From: Thermoplasmata archaeon
GTDB lineage: Archaea > Thermoplasmatota > E2 > DHVEG-1
Reading direction: 5' to 3'
Length of the DNA: 53,293 nt
Assembly (NCBI GenBank): GCA_003942085.1
Contig: DQIQ01000006.1
Span: 1-53,293, forward strand
In this document: piece by piece, positions 1 to 8,679 of the stretch
Numbering within the stretch: the first letter of the stretch is position 1
Layout: each line of letters starts with the position of its first letter
Translations under genes and position numbers: made by a program
Notes under the pieces: generated by a model
Databases searched by the model: none
What the model saw: the letters and a program-made list of their open reading frames with translations, nothing else
What the model was told of the DNA's origin: nothing

Positions 1-663
1 GGACTGGAACTCACCGATCCCTACATTCACATAGTTTTTCTTAGGAAACACCCAGGCGTACCCAGCGACCCCATGAGCTTTGATGAACAGGTGGATCAGA
101 CGTTTCTTCGTAAAGAACGTCGTCAGCTGCTTTGGCGTCATCGGCTGTTCCTGCACCAGTGCGACACAAAGGACTTCAAGCTTTTTACACAGATTTGTTT
201 TCTCTGCAACCACACTGCGCATCCCATCGCAGCCAACGACCATTTGGGTTTCGATGGTTTGTCCATCGTCCAACATCACCGATACCTTGTCTTTCTGCAC
301 GACCACATCGACGACTGATTTACCACCCTGAAACACCGCTCCAGCCTGGACCGCTAGATTCAACAGTCCATGGTCAAAATCCTTTCGAAGCACCATCATG
401 AGCAAGGGTTTTTCCCTGATCAGATCAAGTTTGTATCGAAGGGAAGACGAATACGTGATACTCCCGTATGATACCGAATCGATAAAGGGTTCGATGTAGG
501 GAAACCGTTTCTGCACGCGAGTCGGTAGACCACCACCGCAGGCCTTCTCACGAGGGAACCGAGCTTTGTCCAAAACCAGAACGCTGACACCTTTTTCAGC
601 AAGATATTTCGCAGCAGTAGACCCTGCAGGCCCGGCACCGACAACGACCACATCATAGTTCAT
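1..663 (-). CDS. Geranylgeranyl reductase family FAD-dependent oxidoreductase (C-terminus cut by window edge)
   Basis: The reading frame starts at the ATG at 663 and stays open to base 1, giving 221 residues; the C-terminus lies outside the window. The N-terminus has the Rossmann FAD-binding motif VVVGAGPAGSTAAK, then the family signature FPREKACGGGLP near residues 37-48. VGCDGMRS (middle) and AWVFPKKNYVNVGIG (near the cut end) are typical of geranylgeranyl/digeranylgeranyl-glycerophospholipid reductases, which saturate the double bonds of archaeal isoprenoid lipids or of quinone side chains. It lies 22 bases after the carboxyltransferase gene on the same strand, so it is probably the last visible gene of that operon. 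The family also includes other flavin monooxygenases and reductases, so the substrate is inferred. It could either modify membrane lipids or act on an acyl or prenyl compound linked to the carboxylase genes. Confidence 0.8.
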   Translation of the reverse strand, partial: MNYDVVVVGAGPAGSTAAKYLAEKGVSVLVLDKARFPREKACGGGLPTRVQKRFPYIEPFIDSVSYGSITYSSSLRYKLDLIREKPLLMMVLRKDFDHGLLNLAVQAGAVFQGGKSVVDVVVQKDKVSVMLDDGQTIETQMVVGCDGMRSVVAEKTNLCKKLEVLCVALVQEQPMTPKQLTTFFTKKRLIHLFIKAHGVAGYAWVFPKKNYVNVGIGEFQS

Positions 664-685
664 AACAAAACCAACATACTCTGCT

Positions 686-2293
686 TTACATCCGGAAGAC
701 ACCAGGCTTCCAATCAGGGATCGGGGCGTTCAACGACGCAGATATTCCCAGGCCAAGGACCAGTCGAGTATCAACCGGGTCGATAATCCCGTCATCCCAG
801 ATGCGGGCAGTACTATAATACGGGTTGCCTTCAGCTTCATATTTTTTCAGGATCGGATCGGTCAGTTCCCGTTCCTCTTTCTTGGTCATTTCTATTCCTT
901 TTCTCCAGAGCTGATCCCGTTTTACGGTCAGAAGCACGGTTGCTGCCTGCTGACCACCCATCACCGAGATACGTGCGTTCGGCCACATCCACAGCTGCCG
1001 CGGACCATACGCCCTGCCGCACATCCCGTAGTTCCCGGCACCAAACGACCCACCGATGATCACCGTGAACTTCGGCACCTGCGCACAGGTCACTGCGGTG
1101 ACCATTTTTGCTCCATCTTTAGCTATACCGCCAGACTCGTATTTCCTGCCGACCATAAACCCAGTGATGTTCTGCAAGAAGACCAACGGTATCTTCCGTT
1201 GACAACACAACTCAATGAAATGAGTCCCTTTCAACGCCGACTCAGAAAATAGCACCCCATTGTTAGCAAGGATCCCCACCGGGTAACCCATGATCCGAGC
1301 AAACCCACAAACCAATGTTGTGCCGTACAATGCCTTGAACTCATGGAACCGTGAGCCATCAACGATACGGGCGACGATCTCCCTGACTTCAAAGGGCTGG
1401 CGCGGGTCTTTTGATAAAATCCCGTAGATTTCCTTAATGTCATAGACTGGCTCCTCAGGTTTTTTGATATCCAGATGCGTTTTTTCAGGCCGGTTGAGGT
1501 TCTCCACAATATTGCGGCTTATCCGTATCGCATCATGGTCATCCAACGCATAATGATCAGTAACCCCGCTTTCACGACAATGCACATCAGCACCCCCTAG
1601 CTGCTCAGCGGTGACCTCTTCACCAGTCGCTGCTTTCACCAAGGGCGGACCACCTAAAAAAATAGTCCCGGTTCCTTTCACGATGATAGTTTCATCAGAC
1701 ATCGCAGGCACATACGCACCACCAGCAGTACAGGAACCCATGACGACTGCAATCTGCGGAATTCTCAGCGACGACATCTTGGCTTGATTATAGAATATCC
1801 TGCCGAAATGTTCTCGATCAGGGAACACCTCATCCTGCATCGGCAGAAACGCACCCCCGGAGTCGACCAGATAGATACAGGGCAGGTTGTTTTCCAGGGC
1901 GATCTCCTGAGCACGCAGATGTTTCTTAACCGTGATAGGATAATACGTCCCACCGGTCACGGTCGCATCATTAGCGACAATCACGACTTCCCGACCATGG
2001 ATGATCCCGACACCGGTGACGATACCGGCAGCAGGTGCTTTATTGTCATACATATCAAAACCGGCCAGGGTATTGAACTCCATGAACGGGGTCTCAGCAT
2101 CAAGCAGCGCGTCGATACGCTCCCGGGCTAGCATCTTCTTGCGGGATTTATGAAGCTTCACTGCCTCATCACCACCCCCTTTCATCGCAGAGGTGATCTT
2201 ATCTTTCATATCCTTTGCGAGTTTCTCATAATGCGCGAAGTTTTCCTTAAACTCCTTACTTGAGGGATCAATCGTGCTTTCAATGGCTTCCAT
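686..2293 (-). CDS. Acyl-CoA carboxylase carboxyltransferase subunit, methylcrotonyl-CoA carboxylase beta type
   Basis: A 535-residue crotonase-fold carboxyltransferase that moves the carboxyl group from carboxybiotin to an acyl-CoA. The stretch [20 protein letters not shown] followed by [10 protein letters not shown], then [17 protein letters not shown] and [19 protein letters not shown], matches methylcrotonyl-CoA carboxylase beta chains much better than propionyl-CoA carboxylase beta chains; the length is also typical. I place the start at the ATG at 2293, one base after the stop of the biotin-carrier gene and with an AGAGG-type SD sequence; the TTG at 2302 lies too close to that SD. The tight spacing with the carrier and biotin carboxylase genes argues for one enzyme complex. 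The expected role is carboxylation of 3-methylcrotonyl-CoA in leucine breakdown, supported by the adjacent methylglutaconyl-CoA-hydratase-like gene. Geranyl-CoA carboxylase is the main alternative. Confidence 0.88.
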   Translation of the reverse strand: MEAIESTIDPSSKEFKENFAHYEKLAKDMKDKITSAMKGGGDEAVKLHKSRKKMLARERIDALLDAETPFMEFNTLAGFDMYDNKAPAAGIVTGVGIIHGREVVIVANDATVTGGTYYPITVKKHLRAQEIALENNLPCIYLVDSGGAFLPMQDEVFPDREHFGRIFYNQAKMSSLRIPQIAVVMGSCTAGGAYVPAMSDETIIVKGTGTIFLGGPPLVKAATGEEVTAEQLGGADVHCRESGVTDHYALDDHDAIRISRNIVENLNRPEKTHLDIKKPEEPVYDIKEIYGILSKDPRQPFEVREIVARIVDGSRFHEFKALYGTTLVCGFARIMGYPVGILANNGVLFSESALKGTHFIELCCQRKIPLVFLQNITGFMVGRKYESGGIAKDGAKMVTAVTCAQVPKFTVIIGGSFGAGNYGMCGRAYGPRQLWMWPNARISVMGGQQAATVLLTVKRDQLWRKGIEMTKKEERELTDPILKKYEAEGNPYYSTARIWDDGIIDPVDTRLVLGLGISASLNAPIPDWKPGVFRM

Positions 2294-2294
2294 A

Positions 2295-2786
2295 TCATTC
2301 AACCTCTTTTTTTATCTCAGCGGTGAGCTGACCGATCTCAATTTGCTCTTTTTCTTTAAAATGAACCTTCTTTACTTTCCCATCGTACGGTGCTCGTATC
2401 AGGTATTCCATTTTCATTGCTTCGATGACCAACAGCACATCGTCCTTCTTCACTAACGAGCCTTCCCTGACTTTGATGGCGACGATCGTCCCGGAGATCG
2501 GCGAATGCAGGTCTCCTTCTTTTTTCTCTGTTGTTTTCCTGCCGGTCAGCTCAATGCGTTTTACTTTGAAGATGCTTCCATCAATAAAGACAAACTTGTT
2601 GTCCCCACCCTGGGAAATCACGCTTTTAATGACCCGGTCACCCAGCTGGATGGCAAGCTGCCCTGGTTTTAGTTCTGTTGCTGACACCGTGTATTCGTTA
2701 TTATCGTAGACGATGAAAAACTGGTTCTCCCGTCGTTCCACGGTAATATTATACACATGATTATTGTGCTCGTAGTTGATGAACAT
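2295..2786 (-). CDS. Biotin carboxyl carrier protein of the acyl-CoA carboxylase
   Basis: A 163-residue protein. Its C-terminal half (about residues 92-158) is a biotinyl domain with the attachment motif EAMKM, biotin being carried on Lys125. The N-terminal part (about 1-80) resembles the beta-rich region that joins biotin carboxylase to the carrier domain in methylcrotonyl/propionyl-CoA carboxylase alpha chains. Here these parts are split from the biotin carboxylase into a separate gene. The ATG at 2786 is preferred over a TTG at 2807: it sits 2 bases after the biotin carboxylase stop and has GGGGTG and GGAGG sequences upstream. The carrier shuttles carboxybiotin between the biotin carboxylase and the carboxyltransferase encoded on either side. 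A biotin protein ligase must be encoded elsewhere. Confidence 0.88.
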   Translation of the reverse strand: MFINYEHNNHVYNITVERRENQFFIVYDNNEYTVSATELKPGQLAIQLGDRVIKSVISQGGDNKFVFIDGSIFKVKRIELTGRKTTEKKEGDLHSPISGTIVAIKVREGSLVKKDDVLLVIEAMKMEYLIRAPYDGKVKKVHFKEKEQIEIGQLTAEIKKEVE

Positions 2787-2788
2787 GG

Positions 2789-4285
2789 CTACACCCCTAT
2801 CCTCCAACGTCCCACATGCTGCCAGGGGGAATGCGGGTCTGCCTCTTTGTATCGGACAACCTCTTGTCGCTGGGTGTGCAGTGAATCATAAACGGCAAGG
2901 GCGATCAGTGCATCCAGCGGAAGCCCTTCTTTGGTCACCAACCAGTCACGGAAATAATCGTTGATGAAATGAGTCGTGATATTCCCTTTCCTAAACTCAG
3001 GATGCTCAAGGACTTTCTTTAAAAACGAAATATTCGTGGTAACCCCCAACACCACGTAATGGGACAGTGCCCAGATCATCTTATCAATACTTTCCTGCCG
3101 GTTCTCACTGCTCACTGTGAGTTTTGCCAGCATCGGATCATAATACGGACTAACCTTAAAGTTTGCTTCAACACCGGTATCGTTCCTGATATTAGGCCCG
3201 ATCGGAAGCTCGACTTTTTCAAGGGTCCCGATACTTGGAAGAAAACCATTGGAGGGATCTTCTGCGTAGATCCGGCATTCAAGAGCATGGCCACGTTGTA
3301 CCAGATCATTTTGCTTTATGGTCAACTCCATGCCACTGGCGATGCGAAGCTGCCATTTAGCAAGATCAACACCGGTTGTCATCTCGGTTATGGGATGCTC
3401 AACCTGCAGACGTGTGTTCATCTCCATGAAATAGAAATTCTGTTTACCGTCAACCATGAACTCGATGGTTCCTGCGTTCGTGTACCCGACTGTTCTAGCT
3501 GCAGCGACCGCGGCGTCCCCCATTGCTTCCCGGAGCTTTGGTGTCATCACGGGTGAGGGGGTCTCCTCGATGATCTTCTGATGTCGACGCTGAATGGAGC
3601 ATTCACGCTCGAACAGATGGATCACTTGACCATGCTCATCAGCAAGAATCTGAAATTCAATATGGCGCGGCCTGTCGATGTATTGCTCAAGGAAAACAGA
3701 ATCATTCCCAAACGCGGATTTCGCTTCCCGCTTCGCACTCTCGATGGATTGCTCCAGCTCAGATTCTGCGTGCACCACACGCATTCCTTTTCCTCCACCA
3801 CCGGCGGTCGCTTTCACCAGCAGAGGAAAACCAATTTTTTTGCCTTCCTTTAAAAGAGTCGAAAGATCCTGTTTTACTCCATGATAGCCGGGAATCACCG
3901 GGACATCAGCACCTGAAATTGTCTTTTTCGCCTCGATTTTATCACCCATCAATCGAATGACTTCCGGGGTCGGCCCGATGAACTTGATACCGGTGTCAGC
4001 GCAGGCTTTCGCAAAATCAGGGTTCTCCGCAAGAAACCCGTACCCAGGATGGATCGCCTCAGCATGAACGTGTGTCGCACTCTCAATGATCTTGGCGATA
4101 TTCAGGTAGCTTTCTGAGGGTGTAGGGTCGCCAAGGTTAATGGATTCATCAGCAAGCTGGACATGTGGTGAATGAGAATCAACCTCTGAATACACGGCAA
4201 CGGTCCTTATCCCCATCTCCTGACAGGCTTTGATGATCCGGACAGCGATCTCCCCACGATTCGCAATAAGCACTTTTTTAAACAT
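2789..4285 (-). CDS. Biotin carboxylase subunit of acyl-CoA carboxylase
   Basis: A 498-residue ATP-grasp enzyme that carboxylates biotin on the carrier protein using ATP and bicarbonate. It starts with the typical KVLIANRGEIAVRI, has the glycine-rich ATP loop AGGGGKGMRVV at about residues 161-171, and the metal and bicarbonate motif EMNTRLQVEHP at 288-298. The biotin carboxylase C-terminal domain follows, up to about residue 450. It stops before any biotinyl domain, so it is of the split type seen in archaeal and bacterial acetyl/propionyl-CoA carboxylases. The last 40 residues are less conserved. The ATG at 4285 lies 5 bases after the upstream hydratase stop, in a tightly packed operon. The substrate of the complex is set by the carboxyltransferase, not by this subunit. 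Confidence 0.93.
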   Translation of the reverse strand: MFKKVLIANRGEIAVRIIKACQEMGIRTVAVYSEVDSHSPHVQLADESINLGDPTPSESYLNIAKIIESATHVHAEAIHPGYGFLAENPDFAKACADTGIKFIGPTPEVIRLMGDKIEAKKTISGADVPVIPGYHGVKQDLSTLLKEGKKIGFPLLVKATAGGGGKGMRVVHAESELEQSIESAKREAKSAFGNDSVFLEQYIDRPRHIEFQILADEHGQVIHLFERECSIQRRHQKIIEETPSPVMTPKLREAMGDAAVAAARTVGYTNAGTIEFMVDGKQNFYFMEMNTRLQVEHPITEMTTGVDLAKWQLRIASGMELTIKQNDLVQRGHALECRIYAEDPSNGFLPSIGTLEKVELPIGPNIRNDTGVEANFKVSPYYDPMLAKLTVSSENRQESIDKMIWALSHYVVLGVTTNISFLKKVLEHPEFRKGNITTHFINDYFRDWLVTKEGLPLDALIALAVYDSLHTQRQEVVRYKEADPHSPWQHVGRWRIGV

Positions 4286-4290
4286 GGTGG

Positions 4291-5073
4291 TTACCTCTTC
4301 CAGTTCGGCTTTCGCTTCCCCAGGAACGCATTGATCCCTTCCTGTCCTTCCTGCGAAACCCGAAGCTCAGAGATCTTTTCAACCGTGAACTCCTTATATT
4401 TTTCAGTATCCATTTTGATGAGATTATTAATCAGATGTTTAATTTCTTTTATTGCGGTTGGACCGGAAGAGCGCACTTGTTCGACACAGGAGTTGACTGC
4501 ATCATCAAGTTTTTCAGGTGGAACGACCAGATCAATCAGTCCGATCTCATGAGCCTGTATCGAATCAAATCGTTCACCAGTGATAAAGAGTCGACGCATT
4601 TCCGCAGGGGTCATCCGTGGTGCGACAAACGTTGAAATCACCGCAGGAATAATCCCAAGCTTAACTTCGCTAAAAGCAAACATCACCTCAGGAATAGTAA
4701 CAGTGATGTCACAGACGGCAAGCAGCCCAATACCTCCACCAAACGCATGACCATTAATACGGCCGATCACCGGTTTGGGACACATATATATCGTCTCATA
4801 CATATCAAGGAGAAGACGACTGTCTTTCTTGTTTTCTTCCTTGGAAAAATTTACCATGTTTTTCATCCAGGAAAGATCAGCTCCAGCGCAAAAGGATTTC
4901 CCGTTACCGGTCAGGATAATTGCGGTGATTGAATCATCACCTAAGAGTTGTATAAAACACCGAGTCAGTTCGTTCATTAGCTGTTCATTCATTGCGTTAT
5001 GAACATCTGGTCGATTCAACGCCACGGTCGCAACATCGTTTTTTTTGGTATATTCAAGGGTTTCAAAGTTCAT
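4291..5073 (-). CDS. Enoyl-CoA hydratase/isomerase family protein, probably methylglutaconyl-CoA hydratase
   Basis: A 260-residue crotonase. The oxyanion-hole segments are FCAGADLSWMKNM (about residues 61-73) and HAFGGGIGLLAVCD; SEVKLGIIPAVIS follows, carrying the catalytic glutamate region. The GADLxWM sequence and the neighbouring carboxylase genes fit methylglutaconyl-CoA hydratase, which acts directly after methylcrotonyl-CoA carboxylase in leucine breakdown and gives HMG-CoA. The start ATG at 5073 has a strong GGGGAGG SD sequence. A TATA-like ATAAATTTATGG about 60 bases upstream suggests that this gene opens the carboxylase operon. Crotonase specificity is hard to read from sequence, so a general enoyl-CoA hydratase is the alternative. 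Confidence 0.85.
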   Translation of the reverse strand: MNFETLEYTKKNDVATVALNRPDVHNAMNEQLMNELTRCFIQLLGDDSITAIILTGNGKSFCAGADLSWMKNMVNFSKEENKKDSRLLLDMYETIYMCPKPVIGRINGHAFGGGIGLLAVCDITVTIPEVMFAFSEVKLGIIPAVISTFVAPRMTPAEMRRLFITGERFDSIQAHEIGLIDLVVPPEKLDDAVNSCVEQVRSSGPTAIKEIKHLINNLIKMDTEKYKEFTVEKISELRVSQEGQEGINAFLGKRKPNWKR

Positions 5074-5164
5074 CCTGCTACCTCCCCTTGGTACTGTATC
5101 GCACTCATAGGAACTTGATACATAAAGGTTTCCATAAATTTATCGACAATTGCCGATTTCTCCT

Positions 5165-5947
5165 CTATTTTCCCTTAAACACTGGTTTGCGTTTCTCCAC
5201 AAACGCAGTCACGCCTTCGTTAAAATCCTCTGTCCCTGCGGACCATGCAGCAGTTTTGCTTTCAAGCTCCAGATGCGAAATCATATCGTTATCCAAACCT
5301 TTATTAATCAGCAACTTAGCCTTTCCGACCGCGATAGGTGGAAGTGATCGAAACGCAGACACGATTTCCTCAACAGCAGCATCGAGTGATTCTGCATCTA
5401 CGACTTTGTTGATCATGCCAAGACGATAGCCGTCCTCAGCGGTAAACGTCTTTGACGTCAAGATATATTCACAGGCCCGTTGATAGCCGATCAATTTTGT
5501 GACAAACTGCGTCCCGCATCCAGGAGCAAGGCCGATACCGATGAACGCTGTACTCATCTTAGCATCCTTTACCGCGACAATCATATCACAGGCAAGGGCA
5601 AGAGACAGTCCTGCACCAAACGCAGCACCATTCACCGCAGCGATCACCGGTTTTTCCATGGTCCGTATCTCAATGACACAGCGATGGATCGCCCTGGTCA
5701 AATCCCGCAGGAACCGTGGTTTATCCTTGGCCGCATGCATTTCTTTGACATCCCCGCCGCCACAGAACCCTTTGCCTGTCCCCCGAAGCACCACCGCCCG
5801 TATTTCATTATTCTGGGCGACGCTCTGGAGCGCATCGTAGAGCTCATGGCCAAGTTTCATGTCAAAAGAGTTCAATCGCTCTGGACGGTTCAGCGTAATA
5901 GACGCGACACGGTCGTCAATGGTGATCTGAAGGGTTTCGTAGTTCAT
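5165..5947 (-). CDS. Enoyl-CoA hydratase/isomerase family protein
   Basis: A 260-residue crotonase with FCGGGDVKEM in the first oxyanion-hole region, NGAAFGAGLSLALACD in the second, and GIGLAPGCGTQFV where the second catalytic glutamate of classical hydratases would lie. That position holds no glutamate here (APGCG), so isomerase or another crotonase chemistry is possible. The CGGGD version of the first motif resembles PaaG/MenB-like members rather than the CAGAD of the neighbouring hydratase, so the two are distinct paralogs. I start at the ATG at 5947 instead of the TTG at 5968: a TATA box at 5971-5980 puts the transcript start almost exactly on this ATG. The gene lies 91 bases before the carboxylase operon on the same strand. 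Confidence 0.82.
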   Translation of the reverse strand: MNYETLQITIDDRVASITLNRPERLNSFDMKLGHELYDALQSVAQNNEIRAVVLRGTGKGFCGGGDVKEMHAAKDKPRFLRDLTRAIHRCVIEIRTMEKPVIAAVNGAAFGAGLSLALACDMIVAVKDAKMSTAFIGIGLAPGCGTQFVTKLIGYQRACEYILTSKTFTAEDGYRLGMINKVVDAESLDAAVEEIVSAFRSLPPIAVGKAKLLINKGLDNDMISHLELESKTAAWSAGTEDFNEGVTAFVEKRKPVFKGK

Positions 5948-5970
5948 TGTTCTTTGGGAAACACACAAAA

Positions 5971-5980
5971 GCTTTTAAAT
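5971..5980 (-). promoter_or_regulatory. TATA box for the 5165-5947 hydratase gene (leaderless)
   Basis: ATTTAAAAGC on the minus strand is centred about 28 bases upstream of the ATG at 5947. This is the spacing expected between an archaeal TATA box and a transcript start, so the mRNA would begin at or beside the start codon. No SD sequence is present, which agrees. Confidence 0.6.
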
Positions 5981-6007
5981 GTTAAGAGGAACACTATTTC
6001 AGATGTT

Positions 6008-8599
6008 CTAGGCTGGTTTTTTGTGTCTTTTTCTCTTAACCAGATCAATCAATTTAAACCATGAGACCGCAGCAATCCCAACAACCCCGGCAATACAAAA
6101 ATCGGTTAGGGGTATCGGTGAAAAATGGAAGAGACCTTGGAGAAGCGGAACTAGGAGGATCAATATAAGACTCAGCATCGCACCCGCTGCAACTAACCAG
6201 AGTGCTTTGTTCTTTGAGTAGATTGTTTTTATCAAACTGCGTGATCCAGAGAGATTCACGATGATAAGCATGATATTGGCAATGACCAAGGTGGCAAAGG
6301 AGAGCGTTCGGGCTGCGTCTTCATTCGCTGAAACCCCCTGGTAAAACCAGTAGAATACGAAGACCACCGCAACCAGGACACTGAGTCCTTGCAGAAAACT
6401 GTAGAGGAAATTCTTTCGTCCAAACAACCGTTCCTTAAGGTTTCTAGGGGGACGACTCATGATGTTTTTCTCTTCGGTTTCAGCTTCGAAAACCGTCGAG
6501 CACGCTGGATCAATAATCAATTCAAGAAAAGCGATATGAGCAGGTAATAAAACCAGTGGCCATCCCATAAGAACCGGGATGAGAGCCATTCCTGCGATAG
6601 GGACGTGCACAGAAAAAATATAGCTAATGGATTTCCGCAGATTATCAAAAATCCTTCGTCCCAGTCTCACGGCATGCACAATTGATGAGAAATCATCGTT
6701 AAGCAGCACGATTGCGGAGGACTCACGGGCGACATCGGTTCCTCGCTCGCCCATCGCAACCCCAATATGTGATGATTTCAACGCAGGAGCATCATTCACA
6801 CCATCTCCGGTCATCGCAACGATCTCACCGTTTGCCTTTAGGGCATCTACGATTGCGAGTTTCTGCTCAGGTACGACACGAGCAAAAATATTGACGGTCT
6901 TGATCTTCTCACGAAGCTCATCCTGACTCATCTGTGTGAGCTGCGGGCCGGTGATGAACGCATCAGGGTTCTTCAGACCTATCTGTCGGGCGATATGCTG
7001 CGCGGTCCCTGGGTAATCACCTGTGATCATAATCATTCGTATGCCTGCAGCGTAACATTCTTTCAACGAAGGGGCAACGGTGGTTCGCACCGGGTCGACA
7101 AACCCGAGCAGCCCGACGAACTCGAATTCAAAGTCATGCTGTTTTTCCGGTAAGGTGTCCTCTTTGTTGCTTGATCGGGCAACCCCGAGGACCCGAAGGC
7201 CAGTGTCGGTCATTTCTTTGACATGGACAAGGAGTTCTTTTGTTTGATCTTTGGTAAAATGACACAGGTCCGCTATCGCCTCTGGTGCACCTTTGGCGGC
7301 AACGACATGTTTCTGTTTATCTGAAGACTCCCAGACATGAGATAACGCCAGTAAATGTTTAGAGAGAGGATATTCGCGGATCAATTTCCACTGGTCATGA
7401 ATATGTTCCGTCTTGTGCAGAAACTTTTCAGTGGTGTTCTTAATTTCCTTTTCAATAGGGTCAAAGGGATCCCGCTGACTTGCGAGGTATCCGAACTCCA
7501 GGAGATCATGGAAACACTCAGGTAACGGCTTTGTCCCATTTTGCTGAACATCATAGAATTTATCATCACAAAAAAGAGAACTTAACATCATTTTATTTTG
7601 AGTCAAGGTCCCTGTTTTATCCACGCACAGCACGGTTGCAGCACCCAGCATCTCAATCGAACCGGTGTTTCTTGTGAGCACATGTCGTTTGGACATCCGC
7701 CAGGCACCTAAGCTCATGAATATCATCAGCACGACAGGGAACTCCTCAGGGAGAATCGCCATGCTTAGACTCAGACCAGCGAGGAACCCAACAATCCAGT
7801 CCCCACGTGTTATCCCATACACGATGATGACCAGGCTACATAGGATAAGACCGCCGATAGCGAAATTTTTCACAAGCCTACCTGTTTCTTTTTTCAGGAG
7901 AGTTTCTTCAGTAGTGATCTTCTGTAATGCTTTGCCGATCTTACCCATCTCGGTATGGCTTCCCACCCCAGTGACCCTAGCGATCCCATGACCCTGCACG
8001 ACTAGGGTCCCTGAGAAGACAAACGGTAAATCATCTCCACCTGGTTGTGTAATCGATGCTTTTCCGTCCCACTCTGATTTTCGTACCGCAAGGGATTCAC
8101 CGGTGAGCAGTGATTCATCAATGGTGAGATTCGAAGAAAAAATAACGACCGCGTCAGCAGGAACACGATCACCTTCCCGAAGAATAATATGGTCCTCTCT
8201 TACGACCTCACGGCCAGGGATACGTTTTTGCTGCCCGTCCCTGATCACCAGCGCACGGGGGCTTGAAAGATTCTTTAACGCCTCAAGAGCACGCTCTGTT
8301 TTTCTCTGCTGATAAAACGTTATCCCAACCACGACAAAAACAAAGATAATCAACATTAGCGCATCTTGCTTTTCCCCAAGCAGAATGTATATAAGACCTG
8401 CCCCGAGCAGCAGCAATAGCATCGGTTCAAGTATGACGTGAAGCAAAATGACGAAAACATTCTGTTTTTTCTGCGAAGGAAGTTCGTTGTACCCTTCATC
8501 TTTCAGACGTTTCTGTGCTTGCGCCTCAGAAAGACCTGTTATCGCTTCAATACCGTTCTTGGCAGATGTATCCAGGGGAGTTTGCTCTGATGCTTTCAT
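6008..8599 (-). CDS. P-type cation-transporting ATPase (type II-like)
   Basis: An 863-residue membrane pump. In order it has an N-terminal cation-ATPase domain (LSEAQAQKRLKDEGYNELP), two helices at about residues 50-95, the actuator domain with TGES at 166-169, helices 3-4 with PEEFP at 284-288, the phosphorylation site DKTGTLT at 327, TGD and TGDGVNDAPALK in the hinge, and a C-terminal bundle of about six helices. The layout is that of type II (Ca2+/Na+/H+-like) pumps. Helix 4 reads ILPEEFPVVL where Ca2+ pumps usually have PEGLPA, so the ion is uncertain. It lies in the plasma membrane. The gene stands alone, 60 bases downstream of the hydratase start on the same strand; no partner gene indicates the ion. 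Confidence 0.9.
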   Translation of the reverse strand: MKASEQTPLDTSAKNGIEAITGLSEAQAQKRLKDEGYNELPSQKKQNVFVILLHVILEPMLLLLLGAGLIYILLGEKQDALMLIIFVFVVVGITFYQQRKTERALEALKNLSSPRALVIRDGQQKRIPGREVVREDHIILREGDRVPADAVVIFSSNLTIDESLLTGESLAVRKSEWDGKASITQPGGDDLPFVFSGTLVVQGHGIARVTGVGSHTEMGKIGKALQKITTEETLLKKETGRLVKNFAIGGLILCSLVIIVYGITRGDWIVGFLAGLSLSMAILPEEFPVVLMIFMSLGAWRMSKRHVLTRNTGSIEMLGAATVLCVDKTGTLTQNKMMLSSLFCDDKFYDVQQNGTKPLPECFHDLLEFGYLASQRDPFDPIEKEIKNTTEKFLHKTEHIHDQWKLIREYPLSKHLLALSHVWESSDKQKHVVAAKGAPEAIADLCHFTKDQTKELLVHVKEMTDTGLRVLGVARSSNKEDTLPEKQHDFEFEFVGLLGFVDPVRTTVAPSLKECYAAGIRMIMITGDYPGTAQHIARQIGLKNPDAFITGPQLTQMSQDELREKIKTVNIFARVVPEQKLAIVDALKANGEIVAMTGDGVNDAPALKSSHIGVAMGERGTDVARESSAIVLLNDDFSSIVHAVRLGRRIFDNLRKSISYIFSVHVPIAGMALIPVLMGWPLVLLPAHIAFLELIIDPACSTVFEAETEEKNIMSRPPRNLKERLFGRKNFLYSFLQGLSVLVAVVFVFYWFYQGVSANEDAARTLSFATLVIANIMLIIVNLSGSRSLIKTIYSKNKALWLVAAGAMLSLILILLVPLLQGLFHFSPIPLTDFCIAGVVGIAAVSWFKLIDLVKRKRHKKPA

Positions 8600-8679
8600 C
8601 TATGGACAGGGGGAACAAACTTCCTAGATATAGGTCTTTTCATTTGGATAAAAAGAAAGGAAAAGAGGGGTCTCTTGAG

